DNA from: an uncultured Flavobacteriales bacterium
Lineage (GTDB): Bacteria > Bacteroidota > Bacteroidia > Flavobacteriales > CAJXXR01
Assembly: GCA_913063375.1 (NCBI GenBank)
Contig: CAJXXR010000007.1
Coordinates: 1 to 64,000 of the forward strand
Length of the DNA stretch: 64,000 nt
Direction of reading: 5' to 3'
In this document: positions 63,160 through 64,000 of the stretch, piece after piece
Position numbering within the stretch: the first letter of the stretch is position 1
Layout: every line of letters begins with the position of its first letter
The notes under the pieces: model-generated
The model's database searches: none
Seen by the model: the letters and a program-made list of their open reading frames with translations, nothing else
Told to the model about the DNA's origin: nothing
Translations under genes and position numbers: made by a program

Positions 63160-64000
63160 GCTTGCAAAATTTCAAGTTCACTATTCAGCTCCACTTTTAC
63201 ACCTTCAAATATTCTCTCACAATTTTGGATAAGATCTGGTATAGTAATCAATTCCCTTTTATTCCTACTTTTATCATCGATATCCGTAATCATTGGTAAC
63301 ATTTCCTGAACACCAAACAGACTTACACTCGGCTTAATCCTATGTGTTTCGGCATGTACGGTATCCCAATTTTCCATTTTAGCACCTTCAGAAACATTCT
63401 TTAAATAGATATCAAACTCCGTTAAAAAGGATTCGATAATAGCAATCATAATTTCTTTTTCTCCAAAAGTTTCTTCTCTGAAAAAAGTAAGATCTATAAA
63501 ATCCCTAGAAATTACATCTTTAGAAGTTTCTACTTCACCATCCAATTCATTAAGATTTATTACCTGTGGTTTATTCTCTAAAATTTCCTTCCTAGGCCAA
63601 CCCCACTTTTGCAACTTCTCCTTCAATATCTGAACCTTAAAGGGCTTAAAGACATAATCATTCATACCAAGATTCTTGGCTTTTATAGCATCACCATTTG
63701 AAGCATGCGCAGACATCGCAATAATTGGAATAGTAGCAATCTCAGGAGACATTTTAGTTCTGATATGAACCGTAGTATCATAACCATTCATTATAGGCAT
63801 TTGAATATCCATCAAAACTACATGATGATCTTCTCTAATCATTTCAATTGCCTCTTTCCCGTTGTTGGCAATATCAACTTCACAATTCCATCTTTTCAAG
63901 CGCGTTGTTGCTAATAATTGGTTGACATGATTGTCTTCCACCAATAAGACTTTTAAACCGAGGTTTTCTCGCCTATGATTAAGGAATTGAGATTCATCTT
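63156..64000 (-). CDS. Hybrid sensor kinase, C-terminal REC-HPt part (partial)
   Basis: The frame is open to the right edge of the window: upstream of the LLVEDNH receiver start I read ESQFLNHRRENLGLKV, so the true start lies beyond 64000. The visible part is a receiver domain (phosphoacceptor in VVLMDIQMP, Lys in FKPFKVQ), a linker, and an HPt domain with the phosphotransfer His in HAETHRIKPSVSLFG. This is the usual tail of a hybrid histidine kinase; the kinase core would lie outside. It presumably passes phosphate to the single-domain regulator next door. Confidence 0.9.
   Translation of the reverse strand, partial: DESQFLNHRRENLGLKVLLVEDNHVNQLLATTRLKRWNCEVDIANNGKEAIEMIREDHHVVLMDIQMPIMNGYDTTVHIRTKMSPEIATIPIIAMSAHASNGDAIKAKNLGMNDYVFKPFKVQILKEKLQKWGWPRKEILENKPQVINLNELDGEVETSKDVISRDFIDLTFFREETFGEKEIMIAIIESFLTEFDIYLKNVSEGAKMENWDTVHAETHRIKPSVSLFGVQEMLPMITDIDDKSRNKRELITIPDLIQNCERIFEGVKVELNSELEILQA

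Overview
This is a low-G+C chromosomal segment of a Bacteroidota bacterium, most likely in or near the Flavobacteriales. The evidence is: many start-proximal TAnnTTTG promoter elements and few Shine-Dalgarno sites; type IX secretion sorting tails of both the short 'type A' kind and the gliding-motility C-terminal kind; an XrtF-type exosortase pair; a TonB-dependent receptor with a carboxypeptidase-like N-domain; a HYC_CC_PP copper protein; and a fused E1 alpha/beta 2-oxoacid dehydrogenase. I saw no rRNA, tRNA, CRISPR array, insertion sequence or prophage. Most of the window reads as core genome with a few accessory modules.

Layout. 1-1007: start of typA/bipA (minus, runs off the left edge). 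1362-2678: exported WD40 protein. 2681-10010 (minus): a seven-gene nitrite/nitric oxide respiration operon, norC-norB-nirK(cyt c fusion)-SUMF1-like-SCO-norQ-norD, with an FNR/DNR-like operator upstream. 10537-18585: ABC-F ATPase, AlkC DNA glycosylase, small membrane protein, fused 2-oxoacid dehydrogenase E1, ZIP transporter, methyltransferase and exported alpha/beta hydrolase. 18596-19820: pterin carbinolamine dehydratase and phenylalanine hydroxylase. Between these two lies a complete-looking attenuator: promoter, a 17-codon leader peptide with five consecutive Tyr codons, and an intrinsic terminator. 19858-23691: a T9SS-sorted protein and an M13 metallopeptidase lipoprotein. 23805-30643 (minus): MacB/FtsX-type ABC operon (adaptor, permease, ATPase, permease). 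30948-33005: ADP-forming acyl-CoA synthetase. 33167-35612: membrane protein/XRE regulator pair, DUF3817-like protein and two unknown exported proteins. 35964-42698: LOG protein, TonB receptor and a giant CotH/lamin-tail surface protein.

43051-45576 holds a LysM/ligand-binding protein overlapping xrtF and its partner membrane protein. 45573-46436 is an RpoD-like sigma factor. 46744-49797 is the operon hpt-adk-obgE-PAP2-crcB. 49875-58305 (minus) holds a cyclophilin lipoprotein and a copper/heavy-metal RND efflux operon (HYC protein, cusA, cusC, cusB with C-terminal DUF3347, standalone DUF3347). 58409-60220 has a small membrane protein and a DsbA/YjbH-like protein. 60230-64000 (minus) has a hybrid kinase tail (REC-HPt), a single-domain response regulator, a HEAT-repeat membrane protein and a family 2 glycosyltransferase, which look like a phosphorelay-controlled polysaccharide module.

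The most interesting signal is the tyrosine leader peptide and terminator before phenylalanine hydroxylase. The enzyme makes tyrosine, and its transcription appears to depend on ribosome stalling at Tyr codons.
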